A stretch of 64,000 nucleotides of DNA from Novosphingobium sp. (lineage in GTDB: Bacteria > Pseudomonadota > Alphaproteobacteria > Sphingomonadales > Sphingomonadaceae). Of this stretch, positions 8,790-17,604 are shown piece by piece. Position numbers and translations under genes: made by a program. How positions within the stretch are numbered: position 1 is the stretch's first letter; each line of letters opens with the position of its first letter. Location: contig NZ_JBCNLP010000005.1 of NCBI RefSeq assembly GCF_039595395.1, forward strand, positions 1 to 64,000, written 5' to 3'. The notes beneath the pieces are model-generated. The model worked only from the letters and a program-made list of their open reading frames with translations. It was not told the DNA's origin and made no database searches.

Positions 8790-9215
8790 ATGTCCCAATT
8801 GCCTATCGAAGAGTCTAGTCAGCCCGCTCAGCGCTCACCCCGGCAACATCGACTTTTACGCGCGCACATGGTGTCAGACGATGGAAAATCCCAAGAAATT
8901 ACCATCCGGAACATATCGGCGAAGGGGATCGGCGGCGTTCTCAGCAAGAAAACAGAGAAAGTAGGAGACAAGGTAACTATTTTCCTGGCGCATGGTTCTA
9001 GTTTCACTGTGGTTCTTCGCTGGATTAAGGGGAAAGCCTTCGGGATGAAGCTTGATTTTGAGGTTAGTACGGCGACTCTTGACCATCTAGTTACAAGTAA
9101 AAGGACCAATCCAGCGCCCGAGGCTGGCAATGATTCTTGGGAAGTGAGCCGATTCTATCGTGCCTATGCATCACACATTCCCCGAGCCGACCCAAGCCGT
9201 CTGCGGCGCATCTAG
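8790..9215 (+). CDS. PilZ-domain protein
   Basis: A 141-residue protein with a PilZ-type beta-barrel around residues 12-90: the arginine-rich entry SPRQHRLLRAH, then ITIRNISAKGIGGVL (the NxSxxG-like signature), then VVLRWIKGKAFGMKLDF. PilZ domains bind cyclic di-GMP and modulate motility, polysaccharide export or regulators. The first motif here (RQHRLLR) is less canonical than RxxxR, so nucleotide binding is unproven. Start 8790 is preceded by GAAGGG; in-frame starts upstream at 8772 and 8688 are less likely. It lies 98 bp after the shortened DUF6119 gene. The C-terminal 50 residues are unassigned. Confidence 0.75.
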   Translation: MSQLPIEESSQPAQRSPRQHRLLRAHMVSDDGKSQEITIRNISAKGIGGVLSKKTEKVGDKVTIFLAHGSSFTVVLRWIKGKAFGMKLDFEVSTATLDHLVTSKRTNPAPEAGNDSWEVSRFYRAYASHIPRADPSRLRRI

Positions 9216-9272
9216 ACCACATGGCCGGCTGAGGCAGGAGAGTTAGCAGTACAGAGGTCGCATGTTGCCAAC

Positions 9273-9443
9273 ATGTGTTCTAGGTGCTTTCATCGCATAT
9301 CGCCCCGCGATATTGGCGACTATCGCTCTGCAGACCATTATGCCTGGGAGGCTGACAAACATCGCTATCGGGCTTGGAGGGATACTGGCTACGCTGAACA
9401 TGAGGAGCGTGCTACTCTTTGGGACGATTGGCATGGTTACTGA
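9273..9443 (+). pseudogene. Decayed copy of small exported protein gene
   Basis: The frame ending at 9443 encodes GDYRSADHYAWEADKHRYR...WDDWHGY, matching the C-terminal half of the exported protein at 17290-17604 (GDYPAADHYAREADKHRYQ...WDYWHGY). The N-terminal signal peptide and the first ~45 residues are missing, replaced by unrelated sequence. Similarity continues about 110 bp past the stop, so this is a duplicated segment and not just a shared motif. Probably not expressed as an exported protein. Confidence 0.65.
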
Positions 9444-9560
9444 AAGATAGGGCTAGAACAGAACTGTCTCACCGCCGAACACATTGCCATTGCCGCTGAG
9501 GTCATGTCGGGTAGATCGCCCAGCATGCAGTGAGTGGCTCAGGTGCATTGCAAATATGAT
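9309..9560 (+). repeat. Diverged direct repeat, copy A
   Basis: This stretch aligns with 17474-17720 through coding sequence, stop codon and 3' flank. Shared landmarks are ACCATTATGCC, GAGGCTGACAA, GATAGGGCT, ACATTGCCAT, GGGTAGATCGCCCAGCATG and GGCTCAGGTGC. Both copies are in the same orientation, about 8.2 kb apart. In copy A the hairpin around the GGGTAGATCGCCC segment is imperfect and the gene start is lost. Confidence 0.7.
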
Positions 9561-9836
9561 GCACCGAGCGGCGCAACCGATTGCCTTTCAATTTCAGCTC
9601 TTCTCAATTCACTCTAACGCTGTAATCAAAGGGGGGCAGGCTTCCTACTCCGGGTCTGTGCTATGCATCCGGGCGCTGCGACCTCTGTCCGGATGCATAG
9701 CTTCCGGTGACATCGGTTTTTCGACAGACCGCTGGTGATCCTGGGAGAGTTGGCTCAGTCTCGAAGGAGTTGCGGGGTTATTTCCGAGCCAACCTTATTC
9801 ATTTAGAGCAGATCCTCTCGATGCGAAGGATGCACG
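9444..9836. other. Non-coding stretch with a strong inverted repeat
   Basis: No supported gene. It holds the 3' part of repeat copy A (to about 9560) and the 13-bp inverted repeat at 9660-9701. The small open frame across 9484-9738 has no ribosome site or recognisable domain. Confidence 0.5.
9660..9701. repeat. 13-bp perfect inverted repeat
   Basis: GCTATGCATCCGG at 9660-9672 is exactly complementary to CCGGATGCATAGC at 9689-9701, with a 16-nt loop. There is no adjacent T-run on either side, so it is not a standard intrinsic terminator. It may be an operator, an attenuator or a mobile-element end. No regulator is adjacent. Confidence 0.55.
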
Positions 9837-9929
9837 ATGAGCTCAAAGATGCTGATCATTCTTGAATTGGTGCTGCTTGCGACACTCGTGGCTCTGGTGA
9901 CAGCGGTCAGCATCTGGCCTCCTATTTAG
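9837..9929 (+). CDS. Possible 30-residue membrane peptide
   Basis: ATG at 9837 with GAAGGA about 5-9 nt upstream opens a 30-codon frame: SSKML, then about 20 uninterrupted hydrophobic residues (IILELVLLATLVALVTAVSI), ending WPPI. This is a plausible single-span small membrane protein. It has no known family and no operon partner, and chance cannot be excluded at this length. Confidence 0.35.
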   Translation: MSSKMLIILELVLLATLVALVTAVSIWPPI

Positions 9930-10198
9930 GGCGAGCAACCACTTGGCCAACCGCTATCAGGCTGACGCGTCGCTCAACATCGCAAACGGTAGGTCCTGCT
10001 GGCGCCGCGAAGCGCACGATGCCAACCGACGCGCCCCCGCTTGGATCGGTGGCCTGGGCGGGGAATTAGCGTTTAGCCGTGCAAGCCTGCCGATGGGCTG
10101 AACAGCTATGCGCTGGAACAGACATGCAATTTCTTCGCTTGTCCGATACTTGCGTATTTTAACGTATCTCGAACCCGAAAAAACACACGAGTAACACT

Positions 10199-10435
10199 AT
10201 GAAAATGGACATCCTCCCAAACAGCAAGGCGGCGGCAACTCTTTTTACGGAGAGCAAAAAGGGCGTAATTTTACCCATTTTCGATGATGCTTTCGAGAGT
10301 TGCGCCAAGGTTCTCAAGAAAATGCCGCCACCAGAGGATGGCAGTAAATTGTGGATCGAGTGCATGGGGCAGAAATTCGATGCTGCCTGGGTTGAAGCCC
10401 ATTTCAGGCCAGACCTCGATATTGAAACAGAGTGA
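10199..10435 (+). CDS. Small hypothetical protein
   Basis: A 78-residue soluble, mildly acidic protein (LPNSKAAATLFTESKKG at the start, PDLDIETE at the end). No family is recognised and there is no signal peptide or membrane segment. No clear purine-rich ribosome site is seen upstream. The upstream region is AT-rich (GTATTTTAACGTATC), which could hold a promoter. A GC-rich inverted repeat (GCGGGC...GCCCGC) follows the stop at about 10440-10470. Confidence 0.45.
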   Translation: MKMDILPNSKAAATLFTESKKGVILPIFDDAFESCAKVLKKMPPPEDGSKLWIECMGQKFDAAWVEAHFRPDLDIETE

Positions 10436-10606
10436 TCGGCGGGCTTCAGGCCCCTTCGCCCGCTCCGGGGGGAATTGCTGTTCCACCTGCTCAGCAAACT
10501 CTCTGAGAAGACCTCTGTAATCATCACCACTAGCCTGGCCTGTAAGGTTGACGATCTAGCGGGACATCTTTGATGCTGCTGATTGGCAGCCAGAAGGATA
10601 GATCCC

Positions 10607-10693
10607 TTGACCAAGGAAGAACGCGAGGCTCAGCGCTTTCTCAGCTGGCTGATGGAGGAAATCGGGGTGACCGGCCTGCCGAAACCGGTCTGA
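10607..10693 (+). CDS. Possible 28-residue peptide
   Basis: A TTG at 10607 with AGAAGGAT upstream opens 28 codons (TKEEREAQRFLSWLMEEIG, ending VTGLPKPV), hydrophilic and helical-looking. No family is recognised. It lies just beyond the end of the M20 amidohydrolase gene on the opposite strand. Confidence 0.2.
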   Translation: MTKEEREAQRFLSWLMEEIGVTGLPKPV

Positions 10694-10757
10694 CACCCCG
10701 CGCTTCACACTTCAGGCAAACGGGGCAGACTTGGCGCCCGGCCCCTTGCCCCGCCGC

Positions 10758-12356
10758 CTACTGCGCAGGCGCTTCAAGCACCGGATATTTGATGCCCAGC
10801 TGCTCCAGATAGCTGCCGTATTTGCTGGAGTCGTAATAATACTTCTCCATCTCCGGGCGGTATTCCTTCATGGTCTTGGCGTTGAGCCAGATCGCAGGCT
10901 TGTCAGCCGGAGTGATGATCGGATCGTAGTGATCCGTCTTCTGCTGCACATCGTGGAAATAGGCCTTGGCATCGGCGACCAGCTTGGGCGTGGTCATGAT
11001 GTCCAGCACGGTCAGCGCCAGTGCCTTGGCCCCCGCCTCGGCGCCCTTGTGAGCAATCGGCGTGGCTTCTGCCATGGCCGACAGCACATTATGGCCGATC
11101 ATGTTGGGGATGTTGGCCGGATAGCGGATGGTGATGGTCGGCACCGTCCACATGATATCGCCAATGTCATCCGAGCCACCGCCGATTGAGCGCGGGCGGT
11201 TTTCCGGCGTGGACAGCTCACCAATCGTTTCAGGCAGCGGCTGGACCTTGCGGTGGTTGATGGTCTGCACCGCCTTGGTGAACGCCTGATCGTCGGCGCT
11301 CCATTTGGGCATGCCCACCGCCTTGATGTTGGCATAGGCGGCTTCGGCCAGCGGCTTGTTGCCGAAATCGGGCGCGGCATAGCCCAGGGTCTGCTTGGTG
11401 ACGGTGGTGCCGGTGGCCTTGGCGGCGGCCTCGGCTATCTCATTGCCGGTGTTGTAGAGGTCGCGGATGGCGGCGAAGTTGCGCTCGCGGAAATAGTACC
11501 ACACGCTGGCCTTGTCGGGCACCACATTGGGCTGGCCCCCGCCATTGGTGATCACATAATGCGAGCGCTGGGTGACGGGCAGATGCTCGCGCCGGAAGTT
11601 CCAGGCCGAGTCCATGATCTCCACGCCATCGAGCGCGGAATGGCCATCCCACGGGTCACCGGCGGCATGGGCGGTCTTGCCGTGGAAGGTGTATTCCACC
11701 GAGACCATGCCGTTCATTCCCAGATCGCCATAGGCCGTGCCGAAATCGGAGCTGACATGGTTGAAGATGCAGACATCCACATCCTTGAACAGCCCTTCGC
11801 GCACGTAATAGGCCTTGGTGGCCAGCAGTTCCTCGGCCACGCCCGGCCAGATCATCAGGCGGCCGGGGATATGGTTCTTTTCCATCACAGTCTTGGCAGA
11901 GATCGCGGCGGCCACCACCAGCGGCATGCCGGTGTTATGTCCCTCGCCATGGCCGGGCGCGCCCTCCACCAGCGGCTTGATGTAGGGCAGGCCCGGCGTC
12001 TGCGAGGTGCCCAGCAGATTGTCGATGTCGCTGCCCAGCGCCACCACCGGGCCGCCCTCGCCCCAGGTGGCGGTGAAGGCGGTGGGGATGCCGGCCACGC
12101 CGCGCGTCACCTTGAAGCCGTTCTTCTCCAGGATATCGGCCAGATAGGCCGAGGTGCGGGTCTCCTGAAAGCCCGGCTCGGCAAAGCTGAAGACGGTGTC
12201 GACCATCACCTGGATGTTCTTGCGCTGCGCCTCGACCCCGGCAATCGCCTCGGCCTTTTCCTTGGCCGTGGCGGCGGCCTGAGCGGACATGGCCTGACCG
12301 GCGATGGCCAGCGAAAGCGCCAGAGCGGAAGCCTTGAATGTAATCATGCTCTTCAT
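10758..12356 (-). CDS. M20-family amidohydrolase, AbgB-like, exported
   Basis: A 532-residue secreted or periplasmic M20 peptidase/amidohydrolase. The N-terminal ~28 residues form a signal peptide ending in an AQA-like site. Metal-site motifs are visible: ALGSDIDNL (the catalytic Asp region), GAPGHGEGHNTG (His), AEELLATK (Glu pair) and FNHVSSDFG. The dimerisation domain (MVSVEYTFHGKTAHAA) follows. The overall pattern fits AbgB, the p-aminobenzoyl-glutamate hydrolase B subunit; related enzymes split N-acyl amino acids. No AbgA partner is present. It starts 23 bp after the stop of the upstream TBDR gene on the same strand, forming an uptake-plus-cleavage operon. Confidence 0.85.
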   Translation of the reverse strand: MKSMITFKASALALSLAIAGQAMSAQAAATAKEKAEAIAGVEAQRKNIQVMVDTVFSFAEPGFQETRTSAYLADILEKNGFKVTRGVAGIPTAFTATWGEGGPVVALGSDIDNLLGTSQTPGLPYIKPLVEGAPGHGEGHNTGMPLVVAAAISAKTVMEKNHIPGRLMIWPGVAEELLATKAYYVREGLFKDVDVCIFNHVSSDFGTAYGDLGMNGMVSVEYTFHGKTAHAAGDPWDGHSALDGVEIMDSAWNFRREHLPVTQRSHYVITNGGGQPNVVPDKASVWYYFRERNFAAIRDLYNTGNEIAEAAAKATGTTVTKQTLGYAAPDFGNKPLAEAAYANIKAVGMPKWSADDQAFTKAVQTINHRKVQPLPETIGELSTPENRPRSIGGGSDDIGDIMWTVPTITIRYPANIPNMIGHNVLSAMAEATPIAHKGAEAGAKALALTVLDIMTTPKLVADAKAYFHDVQQKTDHYDPIITPADKPAIWLNAKTMKEYRPEMEKYYYDSSKYGSYLEQLGIKYPVLEAPAQ

Positions 12357-12379
12357 CGTTCTATCGTCCTTGCGGGGGA

Positions 12380-15300
12380 TCAGAATTGCAGGCGCGCGGC
12401 CAGGCGGAAGGTGCGGCCGTTCACATCATAAAGGCTGCGGTTGGTCTGGGCATAGGCGGGCACGTTGTTGCCGCTGGGGCCGTTGCCCACCAGCACCGGC
12501 GCGGTGTTGGCCAGATTGTTGACCACCAACGTCACCGATCCCTCATGCCCGGCGGGCCTGATCTTCACGCTGACCGAGGCATCCAGATAGACCGCGCCGG
12601 GGATCTGGTTGTTGTTGATGGTGACATAGCGGTTGCGGTCATTGGCGCTGGCATAGGTCGGGCAGGCGGTGGTGCACTGCACATAGTCATTGCCATAGAC
12701 ACCGTCCGAGAAGCCGCGCACCACCAGATTGAAGGTGGTCTTGCCCAGATCGTAGAAGGTGCTGATGCGATAGACCCATTTGGGCTCATTGTAGGTGCCC
12801 GAGAGCGTGCCGCCATTGACCCCAGCGTAATCGACCGGGAAAATGCCATTGTCGACGACATTCTCGATATAATGGGTGGCCTGCGCCTTCATCGAGAAGA
12901 CACCGGGCAGGATGGTTGAAATGTTGGAGAGCGGCAGGCGGTAGCCCGCCTCGATATCGAAGCCGCGTTCATGCTGGCTGGCGAAGTTGTAGGGCTGGAT
13001 GACAATGCTGGAGAGCGTGCCGCCCGAATAGACGATGTTGTTGCAATAGGCCGTCAGCCCCGCATAACAGAAGTCCACCGTATTCTGCGAGGTGATCGAG
13101 CCGATGGCGTCCTTGATGCGGATGTCATAATAGTCGAAGCTGAGCGACAGGCCCGGGGCAAAGCTGGGCGTCAGCACCGCACCCGCCGTCCAGGTGTTGG
13201 CCTTTTCGGGCTTCAGATTGGGATTGCCGATGGTGTTTTCGACATAGGTCGGCGTGCTCACCCCCAGCGGCGAATTGCTGGGCAGGTTGACGGTGTTGGT
13301 GCGCGCCGTGCCCGCCGCGAACAGCTCCTGCAAATTGGGCGCGCGAATGTCATGACTGTAGGTGGCGCGGAACTTCACATCATGCGTGGGCGCCCAGGTG
13401 CCGCCGACCTTATAGGTGGTGACATAGCCCGAGGTCGAATAATCGGTGCCGCGCACCGCCGCATCGATGTTCAGCCCCTTGAACAGCGGAACGCTGAGTT
13501 CGGCGAAACCTTCCTTCACATAGTAATGGCCGACATTGGGCAGATAGTTGCCATAGAGCCAGACATTGCTGGTGGTGCCGGTGGTGGCATTGACCTGGGG
13601 CTGAAACTCTTGCGAGACATAGCCATTGATCCCCTCACGCCGCCATTCGCCGCCGAAGGCCAGGCTGACCGTGCCGCCCGGCAGCTTGAAGAGATCACCG
13701 TTGAAGCTGACCGAGCCGACATCCTCCTGCACTGTCTCGTTGCGATAGGGTTGGTTACCATAGATATAGGCCAGCGCCGCAGCGGACGGCCCCGTGGTGC
13801 CCAGGCGATCGATGGGCACGCAGCCATTGCCGGGATTGGTGATGGTGGAACGGCAGACGATCTGGCCGTTGTAATTTACCGCATCCTGGGCCAGCGCCAT
13901 GCGCGTGGTGTTCCAGGTGTTGATCAGGCCCTCATGCGCCTTGGTCATGCCGTGCTGGAAATAGGCATCCCATGACCAGCTGCCGCTGCCCACGGTGAAC
14001 CTGCCGCTGCCGCCCACCACAAGGCGCCCCACATCGCGGCTGTTGTGGCTGCCGGGCACCGGGAAGCCCGCATTGGAGGTGCCGATGCTCAGCGAATTGA
14101 CCCCGGCGGCGGTCATGGCGCTGACCACGGCGGGATAATTGTTGACCAGATAGGCATTGTCCTTCTGGATCGTCACGCCGGTCGAAGGGGTCTGCTGGTA
14201 ATAGCTCTCGCCGATGTAGCGGTTCCACGAGGCCTGCACATAGAGCGAGGTGTCGGGCGTGACATCATAGGCCGTGCGCAGGAAGGTCGAGAGGCGGCTT
14301 TCATCCGGGATCAGCGAGTTGGTGCCGACATGGCCCGCCAGCGTGTTCTGATAGTCCCCGCCGATCATATAGGGCGTGGAAACCGAATTATACGTGCCGT
14401 AGTTCAGCTTGCCGGTCTGGCCATTGCCCAGGAAATAGGTGCCCAGCAGCGGCCCGGAATTGACCAGACCACCCGCCGTATAGGTGCCCGGGCCATAGCC
14501 CGATCCCACCAGACGCAGCGGCTGGCCATTGGTGGTGGTGTAGGCCGGATTGGCGATCTGGAAATAGCCGGAGTTGTTCCACGACCGGTCGATGGTCGCC
14601 ACGCCTTCCTGCTTGAAGAATTCGGCGCTGGCCAGAACATGCAGCCGGTCATCGAGCAGAGAGAAACCACCCGAGCCGCCGATCTTGTAGTTGGCACCAT
14701 CGCCATAGGTGGTGATTCCGCTGTCTGCGGCGATGCGGAAACCCTTGAACTTCTTGTTGAGGATGAAGTTCACCACGCCACCCACAGCGTCAGAACCATA
14801 GGCCGCCGAGGCGCCGCCCGTAACGACTTCGACGCGCTCGACCAGATCTTGCGGGAAGGTGTTGATGTCAACGATGCCGCCCACCGAGGAGGCAACCGAA
14901 CGCTGCCCGTCCAGCAGCACCAGCGTGCGCGAGGCGCCGAGACCACGCAAATTGACGCTGTTGATCCCAGCGATGCCGTTCGACAGGCTGCCGGAAGAAT
15001 TGCCCGAGGTGGACCCCGTGGTCACCGCCGGCAACTGGTTGACGAAGTTGGAAAGATTGGCCGGGGCCTGCGCCTTGATGTCCGCCGAGGAGAGCACCGC
15101 CACCGGCGTCGGCGCGGAGAAGCCATCCTTCACGATGCGCGTGCCGGTGACGATGATATCGGTCTTGGTGTCATCCGCCGCCGGGGCCGGAGCCGGAGCC
15201 ACATCGGGCACGGGCGCGGACAGCGCGGTGTCGGTCGCGGTGGGCGCGGTCAGGCGGCTGGTTTCGCTTGCCGCGATGCGCCCGGCGGACAGCAGGCCAT

Positions 15301-15520
15301 CGGCACGGATCGGTTCGGGCCTTGCCGCCTCGATCGAATAGCTGTCGACGGCAGCATCACGGGCGTGAGCCGCGCTCGCGCCGCCGATCACCAGCGCCAG
15401 AGCCGCGCTATGGCCCAGCCAATGGCGGCGCGCCCGCATCCGGCGCATCCGCCCCGCACCCGGCATCATATCAGCGAAATTCACGGCATCATTGGCCGTA
15501 TTTATTCCCAAATTTGCCAT
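12380..15520 (-). CDS. TonB-dependent outer-membrane receptor 1
   Basis: A 1046-residue TBDR. After an N-terminal leader come a TonB-box-like/plug start (DIIVTGTRI, around residue 124), the plug domain (LRGLGASRTLVLLDGQR; VEVVTGGASAAYGSDAVGGV), and a long 22-strand barrel ending in the outer-membrane C-terminal signature FRLAARLQF. The receptor imports a substrate across the outer membrane using the TonB-ExbBD system. It belongs to the large sphingomonad 'oar/peptide-like' TBDR type with the SAAYGSDA motif. It forms an operon with the AbgB-like hydrolase 23 bp downstream, suggesting a peptide, acyl-amino acid or folate-like ligand. The exact start within the first ~30 residues is uncertain. 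Confidence 0.92.
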   Translation of the reverse strand: MANLGINTANDAVNFADMMPGAGRMRRMRARRHWLGHSAALALVIGGASAAHARDAAVDSYSIEAARPEPIRADGLLSAGRIAASETSRLTAPTATDTALSAPVPDVAPAPAPAADDTKTDIIVTGTRIVKDGFSAPTPVAVLSSADIKAQAPANLSNFVNQLPAVTTGSTSGNSSGSLSNGIAGINSVNLRGLGASRTLVLLDGQRSVASSVGGIVDINTFPQDLVERVEVVTGGASAAYGSDAVGGVVNFILNKKFKGFRIAADSGITTYGDGANYKIGGSGGFSLLDDRLHVLASAEFFKQEGVATIDRSWNNSGYFQIANPAYTTTNGQPLRLVGSGYGPGTYTAGGLVNSGPLLGTYFLGNGQTGKLNYGTYNSVSTPYMIGGDYQNTLAGHVGTNSLIPDESRLSTFLRTAYDVTPDTSLYVQASWNRYIGESYYQQTPSTGVTIQKDNAYLVNNYPAVVSAMTAAGVNSLSIGTSNAGFPVPGSHNSRDVGRLVVGGSGRFTVGSGSWSWDAYFQHGMTKAHEGLINTWNTTRMALAQDAVNYNGQIVCRSTITNPGNGCVPIDRLGTTGPSAAALAYIYGNQPYRNETVQEDVGSVSFNGDLFKLPGGTVSLAFGGEWRREGINGYVSQEFQPQVNATTGTTSNVWLYGNYLPNVGHYYVKEGFAELSVPLFKGLNIDAAVRGTDYSTSGYVTTYKVGGTWAPTHDVKFRATYSHDIRAPNLQELFAAGTARTNTVNLPSNSPLGVSTPTYVENTIGNPNLKPEKANTWTAGAVLTPSFAPGLSLSFDYYDIRIKDAIGSITSQNTVDFCYAGLTAYCNNIVYSGGTLSSIVIQPYNFASQHERGFDIEAGYRLPLSNISTILPGVFSMKAQATHYIENVVDNGIFPVDYAGVNGGTLSGTYNEPKWVYRISTFYDLGKTTFNLVVRGFSDGVYGNDYVQCTTACPTYASANDRNRYVTINNNQIPGAVYLDASVSVKIRPAGHEGSVTLVVNNLANTAPVLVGNGPSGNNVPAYAQTNRSLYDVNGRTFRLAARLQF

Positions 15521-16179
15521 GCAATCCCCCTATCGACAATCACGTCAGGCCAAGGGCGATCCTCTCCCGCAAATTTTGAACGCAGATCTCCATCTCCCCG
15601 CTCGCAATGGGGAGGTTTTATTTTAATATCCAGACATTAATTCACCGAAAAAAGCCGAACATGGCATCGGATTGCGACCCGAAGCGCACGAACATTTTCT
15701 TTCTTATTCCCTCAAATTGATGACACAAATGTAACGCAAAGCGCGTGCAGCATCCAATTAAAGTTCCCCATAGTTGGGAGGGGCTGTGGTGGATTTCACC
15801 AAGAAGGCTTCCATTCTTCACGCATTCGATCACGTCCGCAGCGAAGCTGTTGCGGTTCCACGCAAGCCCACCGGGGTGATTCGTTGCATTGCGTAAAGGC
15901 GCAAGGCCGCCGTACCCGGCGATGGTCTGAAGCGGCTGAAAAAGAGAGAGGGGCCCATCCCTGCAGGGCACCGCGCATGGGCGCCGGGAAAGCCATCACA
16001 GGATCGGTACAGGATATGTCCATCACCAACACCCCTGTTGATGGAAGCCATCCCGCAGCAAGCCCCACTGCGAGATGGCCAGAGGACATCACCTTAACCT
16101 TTGGCTCAATACGCAATTTGTGCAGAGAGCAGGCAGCCTATCGACGATGCGCCCACCGAGGGACGACAGGAGGTGCACG
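15521..16179. other. Gene-free stretch upstream of TBDR 1
   Basis: No supported gene. The part next to 15520 is AT-rich and should hold the TBDR promoter. Open frames across 15640-16120 have no domain, no ribosome site and no coding bias. It borders the decayed recombinase at 16180. Confidence 0.45.
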
Positions 16180-16619
16180 ATGACCTTTGATGAGATCGGC
16201 CCTCAGCATCTCGAGCGCAAAGCGATCCTGCATGCCCGGCAATCGTCCGCCCACCAAGTCCTTCACAACCGGGAGAGCAGCGCCCTGCAATACGCGATGC
16301 GGGATCGCCTGGGCATTCTGGGATGGTCTCGTGTCGAGACCATAGATGAAGACCTTGGCCGCTCAGTTGCAGGAGGTGTGACACGCGTCGGCTTCGACCG
16401 CAGGGCAACGATCGTCTGCTGCTCCGCCTGAAGGGCTGCCTCAATGAGTATGAGCTCGATCTTCTGCGCCAGCGTTCGCTCGCGGCCCGTTACGAGAAGG
16501 CCCGGCGCGGCGAATTGGTTGTTGCGTCTCATGTCGGCTTTATAAATGCTGGCGACCGGATCGAGAAGGATCCCGATCGCCGAATTCAGGAAGCCATCGC
16601 TCTGGTTTTTGACAAGGTG
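16180..16619 (+). pseudogene. Serine recombinase remnant with internal deletion
   Basis: The 5' part (start 16180, ribosome site AGGAGGT) encodes the N-terminus of a large serine recombinase of the type carried on plasmids and transposons: RQSSAHQVLHNRESSALQ, then DDLGRS-like and GGVTRVGFDR. At about 16399-16404 the frame breaks, and a different frame resumes with GNDRLLLRLKGCLNEYELDL, RQRSLAARYEKARRGELVV and DRIEKDPDRR. The region normally between these parts (about 45 residues of the catalytic domain) is absent. It ends near VFDKV at 16619, where IS110-type sequence begins on the other strand. Non-functional. Confidence 0.8.
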
Positions 16620-16867
16620 ACGAAACGGGCCTTTTTCAGGCCGCGACGCTTGGCGATCTTCATGGCCCATGTCTTCAAGGCAAAGGTTTCCGGGCTGCGA
16701 GTGAGGATCGAGCTGGCGGCTTCGTAAAGTAGCTTGCGTACGGCCCCGTCGCCTTGCTTGATAATGCGCCCTGTCCAGTCGAGCTCGCCTGATTGATGGC
16801 GTTTGGGCACCAGGCCCCAGTAGGCGCCGGGATTGCGTGATTGCCGAAAGCGGCCAGCCTCATCCAC
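16620..16867 (-). mobile_element. IS110-family transposase fragment
   Basis: Read leftward, the sequence encodes GRFRQSRNPGAYWGLVPKRH, QSGELDWTGRIIKQGDGAVR, LLYEAASSIL and KIAKRRGLKKAR, the conserved C-terminal (IS116/IS110/IS902) domain of DEDD-type IS110 transposases. The N-terminal DEDD catalytic half and the element ends are absent. It is joined directly to the recombinase remnant on one side and to an alcohol dehydrogenase remnant on the other. Confidence 0.75.
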
Positions 16868-17195
16868 TGCGACTGCGAAGGCTGCGGATGCCCGCCTCGG
16901 CCACGCCGATGATGATCGATTGGCCCCAGCCGCGGTGGCAGCATTCGGGTGCGGTCCGCATCACCTCGGTGTTGCCGGTCGCATCGAAACTGTAATCGGC
17001 ACCGCCGTCGGTCAGCTCGACCACCTTGGCAACGACCTGCTCGCGCGTCTCACCTTTGAGTTGAGGAAATGGGTCATGCCAAGCTTGCGAGCCTAAGCCT
17101 CGCGGTCAGGGTTGATACCGATGCCGATGATCTGTCCCGCGCCGGCGAGCCGAGCTCCCTGAATGAGGTTGAGGCCGATGCCGCCTAGCGCCTCC
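16868..17195 (-). pseudogene. Class III alcohol dehydrogenase remnant
   Basis: Leftward reading gives LGGIGLNLIQGARLAGAGQI, IGIGINPDREA, an in-frame stop where the family has Trp, then ARKLGMTHFLNSK. After a frameshift it continues EQVVAKVVELTDGGADYSFD, ATGNTEVMR and ECCHRGWGQSIIIGVAEAG. This is the cofactor-binding middle of S-(hydroxymethyl)glutathione dehydrogenase (FrmA/AdhC type). The N-terminal zinc-site domain and the C-terminus are missing. One stop, one frameshift and two truncated ends show it is dead. Confidence 0.75.
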
Positions 17196-17289
17196 TTCTG
17201 ACAGATGAATGTTCCAATCAGCGCCAATACAGGAAGCCCCCCTTATGCACCGTCCATCGGCGGTAATCTCCGTCATGGAAAGGCGTATC

Positions 17290-17604
17290 ATGAACAAGAT
17301 TGGCATCACGATCACGGCCGCGCTTGTCGCAAGCCTGACCTTCGGAGCTACGGCAGCAAATGCCCAGTCGTGGGGCTATGATCAGTGGCAGGCGAGCCGA
17401 GCTTACAATGGTGCCCAGGTGCGCGCCGATCAGGCCCGCCGCGATCAATACGCAGCCCGCGTGGCAGCCTCCTACGGCGACTACCCTGCCGCGGACCATT
17501 ATGCCCGTGAGGCTGACAAGCATCGTTATCAGGCGTGGAAGGATGCCCGCTATGCTCAACATGAGGAACATGCTGCTCGTTGGGACTATTGGCATGGCTA
17601 CTGA
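17290..17604 (+). CDS. Small exported Tyr/Ala/Arg-rich protein
   Basis: A 104-residue protein with a clear signal peptide (MNKIGITITAALVASLTFG, cleavage after ANA around residue 25), then a hydrophilic mature part rich in Tyr, Ala, Arg and His (WQASRAYNGAQVRADQARR, ending WDYWHGY). Probably periplasmic or surface-associated; no family recognised. The start at 17290 is chosen because it begins the signal peptide and follows GGAAAGG. The C-terminal half and 3' flank are duplicated at 9309-9560 as a decayed copy. Confidence 0.65.
   Translation: MNKIGITITAALVASLTFGATAANAQSWGYDQWQASRAYNGAQVRADQARRDQYAARVAASYGDYPAADHYAREADKHRYQAWKDARYAQHEEHAARWDYWHGY

Noticed and set aside
16833..17096. Rightward open frame in the mobile graveyard
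   Set aside because: It is antisense to the recognisable alcohol dehydrogenase and IS110 remnants and has no family match.
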